Positions 36,137 to 45,849 of a stretch of 64,000 nucleotides of DNA are shown piece by piece. The notes under the pieces were generated by a model, which saw only the letters and a program-made list of their open reading frames with translations, made no database searches and had not been told where the DNA came from. A program made the position numbers and the translations under genes. Origin of the DNA: Jeotgalibacillus salarius (GTDB lineage Bacteria > Bacillota > Bacilli > Bacillales > Jeotgalibacillaceae); NCBI RefSeq assembly GCF_004405125.1, contig NZ_SORX01000008.1, positions 1 through 64,000 of the forward strand, in the 5' to 3' direction. Every line of letters begins with the position of its first letter. Position 1 is the first letter of the stretch.

Positions 36137-36988
36137 TTATTGGTCCAGCAGTTTCACACTTACCTTCACATCAAGCTCCTGGTCGCCGCCGCGATAGACG
36201 CCCTGCAGAGGACTAACATCTGCATAATCACGGCCAACTCCGATTCTGATATGATTTTCAAGTGCTTCTACATTATTTGTAGGGTCAAGTCCAACCCATC
36301 CGATTCCAGGTACCATTACTTCCACCCATGCGTGAGTGGCTGCATCACCAACAAGCGCCGAATCTTCACCAACGTAAAGATAACCGCTGATATATCTCGC
36401 AGGAATATTATGTGCACGCAGCAACCCGATCATTACGTGAGCATAATCCTGACATACCCCGTTTCGACCTTCAATCGATTCCGAAGCTTTTGTATTAACG
36501 TCTGTAGCTTCAGGATGATAAGTAAACAGGTCATAAACGTACTTCATAATGTCCAGAGAGAATCTTACTGGGTTTTCTGTGTTACCGATCTCATTTACTA
36601 CACGATTTACCTGTTCAGGCGTTACGTAGGTATAAGCTGTCTGATTCAAAAACGGCAAATATTGCTGTCTGAAAATATTAGAGTGAAAAATTGACTTCAT
36701 TTCCTTTGAATAATCAATTCGCTCAATAAAAGGACTTCGCTGAATGCTGATTGTTGAAATCGTTTTTACTTCCAAAGAACGATGAATTTCTGCGATAAAA
36801 AATGACTCAACATTGTTTCCCCAAATATCCTGATATTCTTTCGTCAGGGCTTCAGGCGTCAGTTCAGTTCTGTAAGCAAGCAGTCTCTGACACTCATCTG
36901 TTCTTGGCTTCAGTCTGATTTCGTTCATGCTCTGGTCAACTGCAGTTGAGTAATTAAATGTATTGGTGTGTGTAATTTCAAATTTCAT
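36137..36988 (-). CDS. Transglutaminase-like domain protein (COG1305)
   Basis: 283-residue protein with an N-terminal beta domain ('FEITHTNTFNYSTAVDQSMNEIRLKPR') and a transglutaminase-like cysteine peptidase core: catalytic Cys in 'GRNGVCQDYAHVMIGLLRAHNIPARYISGY' (about 180-205), His in 'THAWVEVMVPGIGWVGLDPTNN' (about 225-245) followed by the Asp. It probably cleaves or forms peptide/isopeptide bonds. Third gene of a three-gene operon (51 bp after the alpha-E gene), a neighbourhood known in many bacteria and predicted to make or turn over a peptide-type product. No signal peptide, so cytosolic. Confidence 0.88.
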   Translation of the reverse strand: MKFEITHTNTFNYSTAVDQSMNEIRLKPRTDECQRLLAYRTELTPEALTKEYQDIWGNNVESFFIAEIHRSLEVKTISTISIQRSPFIERIDYSKEMKSIFHSNIFRQQYLPFLNQTAYTYVTPEQVNRVVNEIGNTENPVRFSLDIMKYVYDLFTYHPEATDVNTKASESIEGRNGVCQDYAHVMIGLLRAHNIPARYISGYLYVGEDSALVGDAATHAWVEVMVPGIGWVGLDPTNNVEALENHIRIGVGRDYADVSPLQGVYRGGDQELDVKVSVKLLDQ

Positions 36989-37039
36989 CGGTCGCCCGCT
37001 CCCTCGTGTTGTAAGTTGCTCCTCTTGATTCTTACCCTT

Positions 37040-38008
37040 TCAAGGAGTTTGTGAAGGTTCGACGAGATAGTATGTTTCAGAAAAAATACGTCCAATATCA
37101 TTGCACTTGTTCTGAAAATCGTCCAGGAAAGCACTGATTCTTTCTACTTTTAACGATCTGATCTTCTGTTCGTCGAACTCATCAATAATTAAATCAAGTG
37201 CCGCGTACATTCTCCATGAATAATGCGAAACGCGTCCGCCTTCAAGGGAGATAACCGACTCTCTGATATGATCTATACAGTATTGTATAGATCTTGGGAA
37301 TGAGAAATCTGAGATAAGGAATGTCAGCACATCCCTTTCATTCATTCTAGGCGGGTACTTCTTCAAGTATTCCTCATAGCCGTTTACGAGCTGTAACGCT
37401 GAACGCCAGTAATAATAATTTGTACCTTCAGCTTTCTGTTTATCAGCTGTTGCACGATCATTTAAAATATTTAGGATACGTGCTGTTTTTTCTCCACGTT
37501 CAAGCCATTTTGCAACATTAAAGAAGCGGTAGGGTACACCGCGTGACATCATTGAATCCACAATTCCGTGAGATGTCAGTGCTGCAATTTTGACCTTGTT
37601 TAAAAAGTGCTGAACATCTCTCAGAGAGCCCTCAGAAATCTTTAATTCAGTCATTTCAAGGTACAGGTTATTCCATACCTCAAACAGGTCATTTGGAATA
37701 TTATCACGTGTTGTCCTGGCATTTTCCCGTGCATATTTGATACAGCTCAAAATTGAATTTGAGTTATCCTCTGAAAAAGCCAGGTAATCAATCAGGTGAT
37801 TAGTAGTCATTTTAGGATACACCCGATTAAAATCTTCTACTGAACCGCATATTTCAAGCACTGTTTCCCAGTCGTGACGTGCAAGTGTTTCTTCTGAAGA
37901 GGCTTCCAGCATTTGAATCAGCTGAACGCCAAGTACCCGTGCATTATTTTCTGCCCGCTCGATATTCCGTGACATCCAGTAAAGTGAATCAGCTACTCTG
38001 CTCAGCAT
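37040..38008 (-). CDS. Alpha-E domain protein (COG2307)
   Basis: 322-residue all-helical protein opening with the family signature 'LSRVADSLYWMSRNIERAENNARVL'. Alpha-E proteins always travel with the circularly permuted ATP-grasp ligase and are thought to bind or deliver its substrate; no activity is proven. The gene overlaps the end of the ATP-grasp gene by 20 bp, so the two are translationally coupled. ATG follows GGAGGCGAAGACAATC. Confidence 0.9.
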   Translation of the reverse strand: MLSRVADSLYWMSRNIERAENNARVLGVQLIQMLEASSEETLARHDWETVLEICGSVEDFNRVYPKMTTNHLIDYLAFSEDNSNSILSCIKYARENARTTRDNIPNDLFEVWNNLYLEMTELKISEGSLRDVQHFLNKVKIAALTSHGIVDSMMSRGVPYRFFNVAKWLERGEKTARILNILNDRATADKQKAEGTNYYYWRSALQLVNGYEEYLKKYPPRMNERDVLTFLISDFSFPRSIQYCIDHIRESVISLEGGRVSHYSWRMYAALDLIIDEFDEQKIRSLKVERISAFLDDFQNKCNDIGRIFSETYYLVEPSQTP

Positions 38009-39455
38009 GATTGTCTTCGCCTCCTTTTAGCACCCATGTATCTTTGCCTCCGCCGCCCTGTGAGGAGTTCACAACAAGTGAACCTTCTTTCAATGCCACC
38101 CTAGAAAGGCCGCCTGGCAGGACGTGAGTTTTCTTACCTCTCATCACGAATACGCGAAGGTCTACGTGACATGGATAGAAACGCCCATCCTGGAAAGCAG
38201 GTGCCCTTGAGAGCTGTATGGTCGGCTGAGCAATATATTGGTGTGGCTCTTCTTCTATTTTTTTTCTGAAACGATCAATTTCTTCATTCGTTGCGTGTGG
38301 ACCGATCAGCATATCGTAGCCGCCTGAAGCACCAACGTTTTTCACAACAAGCTGATCCAGATTTTCAAGGGCCCACTTTCGCTGTTCAACGTTTCGCATG
38401 AAATACGTCTCTACATTCGGAATGATCGGGTCTTCATTTAAATAATAACGGATCATTTCGGGCACAAATGCGTACATCGCTTTATCATCAGCAACGCCAT
38501 TACCGACTCCATTCAAAATAGAAACGTTTCCTTTTTTATATGCGCTCATCAAGCCTGGCACACCGAGTGCTGAGTCTTTATTGAATACTTGCGGATCAAG
38601 AAAATCATCATCGATACGGCGGTAGATAATATCTACCCGCTGCATACCTCTGATTGTTTTGACATAGACAATGTTGTCCCTGACATGAAGATCGCGTCCT
38701 TCAACAAGCTCGATACCCATTTGCTGAGCCAGAAATACATGATCATAATATGCTGAATTGTACATCCCCGGTGTCAGGAGTACTGCTCTAGGTTCGTGAA
38801 GACAGTTAATGGGGCAATGGTCCAGCACCGCTTCATGCATATGGGAGATTTGATGTTCCAGTGAATGGATACTATGGCGATTAAAAAACTCAGGATATGC
38901 CTGACGCATCACATAGCGGTTTTGGTAAACATATGACATACCTGAAGGATTTCGCAGATTATCTTCAAGGACGCGATAAGTACCTTCCTGGTCACGGATC
39001 AGGTCAATGCCTGCAAGAAAAATATGATTTTTAAGCGGCACATCTATCCCTGTCACCTGTTTTTTTAAATAATAGGGATTTTGTTCAACAAATTCGCGCG
39101 GGATGATGCCGTCTTTGACGATCTCGGCACTATGATAAATATCATCAAGGAATCGGTTAAGCGCCTCAACCCGCTGTTTCATTCCCTTTTCAATCATCGT
39201 CCATGTGTCAGGCGGCATGATGATCGGGATAAAATCAAAAGGCATGGTTCTTTCAGTTCCTACATTGTCACTGTATACCGTAAATGTAATGCCCTGCCGC
39301 AGAAAACTCAGCTGGGCAGTTTCATGTTTTTCCCGCAGTTCGGATTCACTGAACTGATCCATGATTTTATGAAAGTCCTGATAGTGACTTCTCGTGGTAC
39401 CGTCCTGTTCTAACATCTCATCATAGTTTCTGTCTGATTGATACGGTTTGAACAT
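37989..39455 (-). CDS. Circularly permuted type 2 ATP-grasp ligase (COG2308)
   Basis: 488-residue predicted carboxylate-amine ligase. Recognised from 'DFIPIIMPPDTWTMIEKGMKQRVEALNRFLDDIYHSAEIV', 'LRNPSGMSYVYQNRYVM' and the nucleotide-binding stretch 'LVVKNVGASGGYDMLIGP' and 'SSQGGGGKDTWVL' at the end. Expected to form an amide/peptide bond using ATP; substrate unknown. First gene of the operon with alpha-E and transglutaminase. ATG follows AAAAGGGGGACAGATAC. The upstream 250 bp hold its promoter and nothing else I can identify. Confidence 0.88.
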   Translation of the reverse strand: MFKPYQSDRNYDEMLEQDGTTRSHYQDFHKIMDQFSESELREKHETAQLSFLRQGITFTVYSDNVGTERTMPFDFIPIIMPPDTWTMIEKGMKQRVEALNRFLDDIYHSAEIVKDGIIPREFVEQNPYYLKKQVTGIDVPLKNHIFLAGIDLIRDQEGTYRVLEDNLRNPSGMSYVYQNRYVMRQAYPEFFNRHSIHSLEHQISHMHEAVLDHCPINCLHEPRAVLLTPGMYNSAYYDHVFLAQQMGIELVEGRDLHVRDNIVYVKTIRGMQRVDIIYRRIDDDFLDPQVFNKDSALGVPGLMSAYKKGNVSILNGVGNGVADDKAMYAFVPEMIRYYLNEDPIIPNVETYFMRNVEQRKWALENLDQLVVKNVGASGGYDMLIGPHATNEEIDRFRKKIEEEPHQYIAQPTIQLSRAPAFQDGRFYPCHVDLRVFVMRGKKTHVLPGGLSRVALKEGSLVVNSSQGGGGKDTWVLKGGEDNHAEQSS

Positions 39456-39706
39456 GTATCTGTCCCCCTTTTAAATTGACTCTGTAAGCTGGTGGCTTTT
39501 TATGCACAGGTGTGTATGTGTGAAGAATTACAAGATTATTCATAGTAAACCTTAGGTTATATTTCAACAAAGCAGGACAAAAATCCTCTAAATTTTCTGA
39601 AAACACTTTAACCTTTACCCTTCTTCTTACTTTCTTAAGCAAATGATGGTCAACTTTTGATTTGATTATATCGGATTTGGTAGAATTTAAAGGTGGAGGG
39701 ATCAAT

Positions 39707-39877
39707 ATGACACAAAATGAAATTAAAGAACGGATTGCTGAATTGAAGATGGACTACATTCGTGCCCAGGATGACCTTGAGAAGCTTGAGTCAGTTGGTC
39801 GCGATGGTGCTTCTGCGGAGAAGAGACTGACAAGAATTGAAGATGAACTTTCTGAGCTCAGGAAGCTTGAAGAGTAA
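39707..39877 (+). CDS. Small coiled-coil protein, SE1832-like (56 aa)
   Basis: 56-residue acidic helical protein: 'MTQNEIKERIAELKMDYIRA' then 'LEKLESVGRDGASAEKRLTRIEDELSELR'. Pattern and size recall the SE1832 family of small Firmicute proteins of unknown role. ATG 39707 follows AAAGGTGGAGGG. It has its own perfect terminator, which supports a real, independently expressed microprotein. Confidence 0.72.
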   Translation: MTQNEIKERIAELKMDYIRAQDDLEKLESVGRDGASAEKRLTRIEDELSELRKLEE

Positions 39878-39913
39878 ACAACCACCTGATTGTATATACA
39901 ATCAGGTGGTTGT
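39878..39913. terminator. Perfect palindromic terminator of the small coiled-coil gene
   Basis: ACAACCACCTGATTGTA-ta-TACAATCAGGTGGTTGT, 17-bp perfect arms, followed by TTATT on plus. Confidence 0.85.
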
Positions 39914-39981
39914 TTATTCCCTATTAAAAGAATTTCATATATAATTTGATGATCGAAGATTGAATGAAAGCAGGTAAATCT

Positions 39982-42048
39982 ATGACACTACCTTTTCAGG
40001 AACCGGTTCTTGTCTTCGGACTTGCCGTAATTATTTTTTTAATTTCTCCATTCATTATGAGCAAGCTGCGTATTCCAGGTATCATCGGACCAATTATCGC
40101 TGGTGTAATTGTCGGTCCGAATGGGTTTGGTTTATTAGAACGCGGAGAAACAATCCAGCTGTTAGGTACTGTAGGACTATTATTTATCATTTTCATAGCC
40201 GGGCTTGAGCTTGATATCGAGGGTTTTAAAAAGTACCGGTCAAGAAGCATTCTGTTTGGGTTACTTTCCTTTTTTATACCACTTCTATTCGGGACTGCTC
40301 TGGCTTTTTATCTTGGGTTTTCAATTAGTGCTTCAATTCTGCTGGGCTCAATTGTCGGGTCACATACGCTACTCGCATACCCGATTGCATCAAGACTTGG
40401 CATTGCAAAAAATAAAGCAGTTACGACAGCCATCGGCGGAACGTTGCTTACAGATACATTCGCCATGCTGGTGCTGGCGGCAGTTGTCGGACTCGCCGGC
40501 GGAGATACAAGTGCCGAATTCTGGTTCCGTTTGATCATCTCTACTATTATATTTGGTGTTGTGGTGCTGATAGGAGCACCCCTGACCGCTAAATGGTTTT
40601 TCCGTAACTCGAATAATGATGGGCAGATGGAATTCAACTTTGTTCTGGCCGTCATGTTTGTTGCAGGTGCACTGGCATTGGTAGCTGGACTTGAACCGAT
40701 TATCGGGGCGTTCCTGGCAGGCCTTGCTCTCAACCGGTATATTTATGATCACGGTACTTTAATGAACCGGATCAGATTCACAGGGAACGCATTGTTTATA
40801 CCTTTTTTCCTGCTGTCAGTCGGAATGCTGATGGATTTATCCGTGCTGGTTTCAAGCATTGATGCATGGATCATGCTTGGCGTTGTACTTGGCTCTGTTC
40901 TGCTGGGAAAAGCAATCGCGAGCTTACTTACCAGTAAAATTTATCAATATAACCGACTTGAAAATCTCGTGATCATCGGGCTGACTACACCTCAGGCAGC
41001 TGCCACACTTGCAGCAACACTGGTAGGCTTTGAAATTGGTCTTTTGAACGTAGCGACTGTTAACGCAGTCATTGTAATGATTTTACTCACCTGTATCACA
41101 GGCCCCTATCTTACTGAAAAATTTGGACGAAAACTGGCTGAAAGCGAAACAGTTGATGCTGCAATGTTAACGGATCAGCGTCCTGAGCGCATTTTGATTC
41201 CTGTTGCCAACCCTAAGACAACTGAAACATTGCTAGACCTCAGCTTTGTTGTGAGAAAAGCGAAGGCTTCAACCGAACCCATTTATCCGTTAAGTGTTGT
41301 ACAGCGCGATGTGAAATCTGTTGAAAATGCCGTGGCAAATGCCGAAAAGATGCTGACTCAGGCAATCGCTTATTCAGCAGGGGCCGAAATTCCGGCAAGA
41401 TCACTGATTAAGATTGACCGCAATGCAGGTCGTGGAATTGAGCGCGCCGTTGCAGAGGAACGGATCACAACTGTCATCGCAGGCTGGAACGGCAAGAAAT
41501 CGACAAAGACAAAGCTTTTTGGGAGTGTCATTGATAACTTCCTGGATCACACCAATGAACGCGCAATGATTGTTAAACTTGGGCATCCACTTAATACGAC
41601 AGACCGAATTGTGCTGTTGATCCCAAGCGGCTCTGACCATAAACCCGGTTTTTCAGATGCACTAGCTATAGTAAAGGGAATGGCTGCACAGCTGAACACT
41701 GTACTCGAAGTATTAATAATCCGGGATAAAGCCGAGCCTTATGAAAAGCTGTTATCAGCTATCAAACCAAGTGTCACAACTTATATTCACAGGCTCACCT
41801 CCTGGCAGGAACTTTACCGCCAGCCGGTTGAATCATTGCGAAAAAATGATTTGGTTATCGTGATGAGTGCGAGAAAAGGAACAATTGCCTGGCATCCTCA
41901 GCTCGATCAGCTGCCAAGCCGTCTGGCAGTTGCAAATCCTGAAAGCTTTATCATCTTTTACCCGACTGAAACTGGCGAAACAGACGTTCGCGGTGCACGC
42001 GGGACAGATGTGCCGAAAGAAGTATTATTTAAACGTGATTACGACTAA
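39982..42048 (+). CDS. CPA2-type cation:proton antiporter with UspA-like C-terminus
   Basis: 688-residue exchanger. Residues 1-385: about 12 helices with 'IPGIIGPIIAGVIVGPNGFGLL', 'GTVGLLFIIFIAGLELDI' and 'LALVAGLEPIIGAFLAGLALNRYI' of the Kef/NapA group. Residues about 405-680: two universal-stress-like domains ('ERILIPVANPKTTETLLDLSFVVRKAKA', 'DRIVLLIPSGSDHKPGFSDALAI'). ATG 39982 follows AGCAGGTAAATC; the ATG at 39964 lacks a site. Likely Na+ or K+ export under alkaline or saline conditions. Confidence 0.85.
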   Translation: MTLPFQEPVLVFGLAVIIFLISPFIMSKLRIPGIIGPIIAGVIVGPNGFGLLERGETIQLLGTVGLLFIIFIAGLELDIEGFKKYRSRSILFGLLSFFIPLLFGTALAFYLGFSISASILLGSIVGSHTLLAYPIASRLGIAKNKAVTTAIGGTLLTDTFAMLVLAAVVGLAGGDTSAEFWFRLIISTIIFGVVVLIGAPLTAKWFFRNSNNDGQMEFNFVLAVMFVAGALALVAGLEPIIGAFLAGLALNRYIYDHGTLMNRIRFTGNALFIPFFLLSVGMLMDLSVLVSSIDAWIMLGVVLGSVLLGKAIASLLTSKIYQYNRLENLVIIGLTTPQAAATLAATLVGFEIGLLNVATVNAVIVMILLTCITGPYLTEKFGRKLAESETVDAAMLTDQRPERILIPVANPKTTETLLDLSFVVRKAKASTEPIYPLSVVQRDVKSVENAVANAEKMLTQAIAYSAGAEIPARSLIKIDRNAGRGIERAVAEERITTVIAGWNGKKSTKTKLFGSVIDNFLDHTNERAMIVKLGHPLNTTDRIVLLIPSGSDHKPGFSDALAIVKGMAAQLNTVLEVLIIRDKAEPYEKLLSAIKPSVTTYIHRLTSWQELYRQPVESLRKNDLVIVMSARKGTIAWHPQLDQLPSRLAVANPESFIIFYPTETGETDVRGARGTDVPKEVLFKRDYD

Positions 42049-42088
42049 CTTTTTAACCCCCCACTGCAGTCGCAATGAGGGGTTAAGT

Positions 42089-43468
42089 TTAACTTTGCGC
42101 TTCAGCCTGTCTCAGCTTTGTGACAGGCGTTTTTTGGAACAGATTGTGGCGGTCTCTCCACACAAAGAAAAGTGAGAGCAAAAACGCCAGACCATCTGCG
42201 ATCGGGAAGGCCAGCCATACACCTGTTAATCCTAAGAAGGTTGGAAGGATTAGGACAAGCGGAATTAAAAAGATCAGCTGTCTTGCCATAGACAGGATAA
42301 ACGATATTTTTGCTTTTCCAAGTGCCTGATACAGTCCGCCTGTGACCATTTGAAAACCAATGATTGGCACGATCAGGAAGATAAAGCGCATCGCCTCTTC
42401 CCCCCCTGAAATGACTTCAGGATCTGTAGAAAACACAGACATCATCGCACCCGGGAACAGCATCGTGACAACCCACACGAAGAATGCAAGCGCGGTTGAT
42501 ATACCGATCCCAAGCTTTAAGGTTTCACTGACTCTGTGATGCAGTTTGGCGCCATAATTATATCCGATAATCGGCTGCATGCCCTGCACGATGCCAAACA
42601 TCGGCAGAATGGCAAACATCATGATGCGGTTAATAATGCCGAAAATCGCCACTGCAGACTCACCGCCATAAATGACAAGCATCCAGTTGACCGCAATAAA
42701 CATCAGACTTCCTGCAGTCTGGCGTACAAAAGTAGCCGAGCCGATCTGGGTGATTTCACGCACCACACGCCAATCCGGAACAAAGCCGATCCACCTGAAT
42801 TCAAGCGAACTTTTACCTGCACGGAAGTACAGATAAATCCAGATTGCACCGACAGCCTGTGAAATCACAGTGGCGATCGCAGCCCCTGCCATTCCCATAT
42901 CCAATACAAAAATAAAAATCGGATCAAGTACAATGTTCAGTCCCGCTGAAATGATCATGGTCATCATCGCCATTTTTGCGTTTCCTTCTGAACGGACCAC
43001 GTTATTCATCGACATCGCAAAAGCCTGGAATATCGCACCATAGAGAATGATTGATAAATATTCAGCTGCATAAGGTAAGATTTCAGATGTCGCGCCGAAT
43101 GCGATTAGAATCGGTTCCAAAAACACCAGTGCAGCAACGACCATGATGACACTCAGAAAGCCTACTAGCCAGATGACGTTGCCAAAAATTTTATTGGCTT
43201 CATCCATTCGATTCTCACCAAGTCGCCTTGAAATGATAGAAGCTCCGCCGATTCCAATCGCCGCAGCAAAAGCCGTAATGATCAGCTGTAATGGAAATGC
43301 AATAGAAAGTGCTGCTACACCGACTGTTCCAACTCCGCGTGCTATAAAGAACGTATCAGCAATGTTATAAAATGCCATGACGAACATTCCGATAAACGCC
43401 GGTACAGAAAAACGAACCATCAATGACGGAATTTTTTCAGTTCCTAATCTTTCACTTTGCTGCTTCAT
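42089..43468 (-). CDS. MATE-family multidrug efflux transporter
   Basis: 459-residue 12-helix cation-coupled exporter. Opening 'IPSLMVRFSVPAFIGMFVMAFYNIADTFFIARGVG', 'GIGGASIISRRLGE' and 'GIVQGMQPIIGYNYGA' are MATE hallmarks. Second gene of a marR-MATE operon, overlapping the regulator's end by 17 bp. ATG follows AGGTGAAAACGA. Substrates unknown. Confidence 0.9.
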   Translation of the reverse strand: MKQQSERLGTEKIPSLMVRFSVPAFIGMFVMAFYNIADTFFIARGVGTVGVAALSIAFPLQLIITAFAAAIGIGGASIISRRLGENRMDEANKIFGNVIWLVGFLSVIMVVAALVFLEPILIAFGATSEILPYAAEYLSIILYGAIFQAFAMSMNNVVRSEGNAKMAMMTMIISAGLNIVLDPIFIFVLDMGMAGAAIATVISQAVGAIWIYLYFRAGKSSLEFRWIGFVPDWRVVREITQIGSATFVRQTAGSLMFIAVNWMLVIYGGESAVAIFGIINRIMMFAILPMFGIVQGMQPIIGYNYGAKLHHRVSETLKLGIGISTALAFFVWVVTMLFPGAMMSVFSTDPEVISGGEEAMRFIFLIVPIIGFQMVTGGLYQALGKAKISFILSMARQLIFLIPLVLILPTFLGLTGVWLAFPIADGLAFLLSLFFVWRDRHNLFQKTPVTKLRQAEAQS

Positions 43469-43919
43469 TCGTTTTCACCTCTTCCAGACCTTCAACTTCT
43501 TTCACTGCGTTCCCAGCCATACGCTTCAGAAGATCAATTGCCGTCTGCTTTTCTTTTTCGCTAAAGCCCTCTGTTAGAATTTCAGTCCAGTGATTCATTT
43601 CTTTTTTTATCACTGATTCAATCCCTTTTGCCTTCTCAGTTAAGTAGATCAGATTCGAACGTCTGTCTGATTCATGCGGTATCCGGTCTACATACCCAGC
43701 CGTTTCGAGCTTACGAATCGCACGGGCAACAGTCGCTTTATCAATGTTCAGTTCACCTGCCATATGCTCCTGCGTCAGACCATCATGTTCAAAAAGCATC
43801 AAGAGAAATTTAATTTGTCCCTGACCGATGCCGTATTCTGCAAATGTTTTGCTTAAAAATATATAGCTGTACCGATGTACGGTTGAAAGCCAGCGTCCCG
43901 CTGTATTTGGCGTTTGCAT
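43452..43919 (-). CDS. MarR-family regulator of the MATE gene
   Basis: 155-residue winged-helix repressor: 'FLLMLFEHDGLTQEHMAGELNIDKATVARAIRKLETAGYVDRIPHESDRRSNLIYLTEKA' covers HTH and wing (about 38-98). It is cotranscribed with the efflux gene and probably autoregulates through a palindrome over the promoter -35 box. ATG 43919 follows GGGATGGACAT. Confidence 0.9.
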   Translation of the reverse strand: MQTPNTAGRWLSTVHRYSYIFLSKTFAEYGIGQGQIKFLLMLFEHDGLTQEHMAGELNIDKATVARAIRKLETAGYVDRIPHESDRRSNLIYLTEKAKGIESVIKKEMNHWTEILTEGFSEKEKQTAIDLLKRMAGNAVKEVEGLEEVKTNEAAK

Positions 43920-43953
43920 ATGTCCATCCCATTTCTTTTAAATATCTCAAATG

Positions 43954-43984
43954 ATTATAATGCCATTTAGTTGCATACGCAACT
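43954..43984 (-). promoter_or_regulatory. marR-MATE promoter with overlapping palindromic operator
   Basis: On minus: -35 TTGCGT (43977-43982), 17-bp spacer, -10 TATAAT (43954-43959). The palindrome AGTTGC-ATAC-GCAACT (43969-43984) covers the -35 box, which is where a MarR dimer would block RNA polymerase. Confidence 0.75.
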
Positions 43985-44075
43985 TTTCACTCTCCGAAAT
44001 TTTTTGAGTGGCATGAATAGTTCACATCCTATATGATGAAGGAAGACTTTTTATTTTTGGAGGACGAATCACACA

Positions 44076-45632
44076 ATGAGTGTACTAACTGTAAGTAAAC
44101 TGTCCCATTCATTTGGAGACAAAACGCTTTTTAAAGACGTTTCTTTCCGGCTGTTAGCTGGTGAACATATTGGACTTGTCGGTGCAAATGGCGTTGGTAA
44201 ATCTACGCTGATGAATATATTAACCGGGGAACTTATTCACGATGAAGGAAAAGTGGAGTGGCTGCCCGGCACGCATTTTGGTTACCTGGATCAGCACACA
44301 CAGCTGACACCCGGGCGCACCATGCGGGAAACACTTGGAGATGCCTACCTTCCCCTTTTTAAAAAAGAAGAGGAACTGAACGAAATCACAGGTAAAATGG
44401 CAGACGCCTCTCCAGAAGAACTTGAAACACTTTTAGAAGACATGGCTGAAATTCAGGATGCACTGGATGCCGGTGATTTCTATACGCTGGATATTAAGAT
44501 CGAAGAAGTTGCCCGTGGACTTGGCCTCGATGCGATCGGTCTCGACCGTGATGTCGCTGCACTGAGCGGTGGTCAGCGTACGAAGGTTCTTTTGGCTAAA
44601 CTTTTACTGGAAAAGCCGAAAGTACTGCTGCTGGATGAGCCGACGAACTATCTTGATGTTGAGCACATCCGCTGGCTGTCAATGTATCTGAAGGATTATC
44701 CGCATGCATTCCTGCTGATCTCACATGATACGCACTTTATGAATGATACGGTTGATATTATTCTCCATCTGGAGTTTGCCCGTATGAATCGTTACACGGC
44801 AAGCTATGATAAATTCATTGAACTTGCTGAACTTCATAAAAACCAGCATGTACAGGCATATGAAAAACAGCAGGAATTTATTAAGAAACAGGAAAACTTT
44901 ATTGCAAAAAACAAAGCGAGATATTCAACGACCGGCCGCGCAAAAAGCCGTCAGAAGCAGCTTGATCGGATTGAACGGATTGACCGTCCCGAAACTGCTG
45001 CAAAACCAACATTCGAATTCAAGGAATCACGCGGAAGCAGCCGCTATGTGATTGAAGCTGAGGATCTTGAAATCGGCTATGACCAGCCGCTTCTCCCGAA
45101 AATGACGCTTGATATTGAACGCGGTGAAAAAATTGCGGTTGTCGGCTGTAACGGTGTTGGTAAATCTACGCTGCTGAAAACGATTATGGGAAAAATTGAT
45201 CCTTTAGGCGGTAAAGTCATTCACGGCGATTTCCTGTTTCCTTCTTATTTCGAACAGGAAATGAAAGCAAAAGCAATCACGCCGATTGAAGATGTGTGGA
45301 GCGAGTTTCCTGGTATGGACCAGAACCAGGTGCGTTCTGCCCTGGCGAGATGCGGATTAAAAAATGAACATATTACACGTCAGATGAACCAGCTTTCAGG
45401 AGGCGAACAGGCAAAGGTCCGTTTGTGTAAACTGATGATGCATGAAAGTAACTGGCTGCTGTTCGATGAGCCTACAAATCATTTGGATGTGACGGCGAAG
45501 GAAGAACTGAAGCGTGCGCTGAAAGCTTATAATGGTACGATTGTGCTTGTTTGCCACGAACCTGATTTTTATGAGGATTGGGCGACGAGAACGTGGAATG
45601 TTGAAGAGTGGAGCGAGAAGGTTAACGCATAG
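44076..45632 (+). CDS. ABC-F ATPase (YfmM-like), ribosome-associated
   Basis: 518-residue soluble protein with two ABC domains and no membrane part. Walker A GANGVGKST and GCNGVGKST; signatures LSGGQRTKV and LSGGEQAKV; Walker B 'LLLDEPTNYLD' and 'LLFDEPTNHLD'. The inter-domain arm (about 255-310) is basic and helical, 'KNKARYSTTGRAKSRQKQL', the P-site-tRNA-contacting motif of ABC-F translation factors. Opening 'LTVSKLSHSFGDKTLFKDVSFRLL' resembles B. subtilis YfmM (same length). It may relieve stalled ribosomes; antibiotic resistance is not implied. Confidence 0.88.
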   Translation: MSVLTVSKLSHSFGDKTLFKDVSFRLLAGEHIGLVGANGVGKSTLMNILTGELIHDEGKVEWLPGTHFGYLDQHTQLTPGRTMRETLGDAYLPLFKKEEELNEITGKMADASPEELETLLEDMAEIQDALDAGDFYTLDIKIEEVARGLGLDAIGLDRDVAALSGGQRTKVLLAKLLLEKPKVLLLDEPTNYLDVEHIRWLSMYLKDYPHAFLLISHDTHFMNDTVDIILHLEFARMNRYTASYDKFIELAELHKNQHVQAYEKQQEFIKKQENFIAKNKARYSTTGRAKSRQKQLDRIERIDRPETAAKPTFEFKESRGSSRYVIEAEDLEIGYDQPLLPKMTLDIERGEKIAVVGCNGVGKSTLLKTIMGKIDPLGGKVIHGDFLFPSYFEQEMKAKAITPIEDVWSEFPGMDQNQVRSALARCGLKNEHITRQMNQLSGGEQAKVRLCKLMMHESNWLLFDEPTNHLDVTAKEELKRALKAYNGTIVLVCHEPDFYEDWATRTWNVEEWSEKVNA

Positions 45633-45650
45633 GAATTTGCTTCTGAGAAA

Positions 45651-45733
45651 CCGCTGGTCCTTTCCGTGGGGAACTGCGCTTTCCTGCCCCCGGGCGGGAG
45701 TCTCCGTCCCCCACTCCAAGGACCAGCTGGATG
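45651..45733 (-). repeat. Modular palindromic repeat, short form, type B
   Basis: CCGCTGGTCC-TTTCCGTGGGG-AACTGCGCTTTCCTGCCC-CCGGGCGGGAGTCTCCG-TCCCCCACTCCAA-GGACCAGC. It is the type-B long copy of 48818 with the central GGTGAGCC...CTCACC arm exactly missing. Confidence 0.8.
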
Positions 45734-45813
45734 AGTTTTAACACCTTTCTCACTATTTTTAGTTAGAAAAAAGGGTTTGCTCTGGAAATCTGTCAGCATG
45801 ACTATATATGTTT

Positions 45814-45849
45814 AAAAAATAAGCAGAGCCGCGGCTCTGCTTATTTTTT
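45814..45849. terminator. Bidirectional terminator before proC
   Basis: AAAAAATAAGCAGAGCC-gc-GGCTCTGCTTATTTTTT, perfect 17-bp arms. It overlaps the last codons of proC. Confidence 0.92.

Noticed and set aside
42050-42090. Terminator between the second antiporter and MATE genes
   Set aside because: TTAACCCC/GGGGTTAA stem is present but lacks a proper T-run on either strand; left unannotated.
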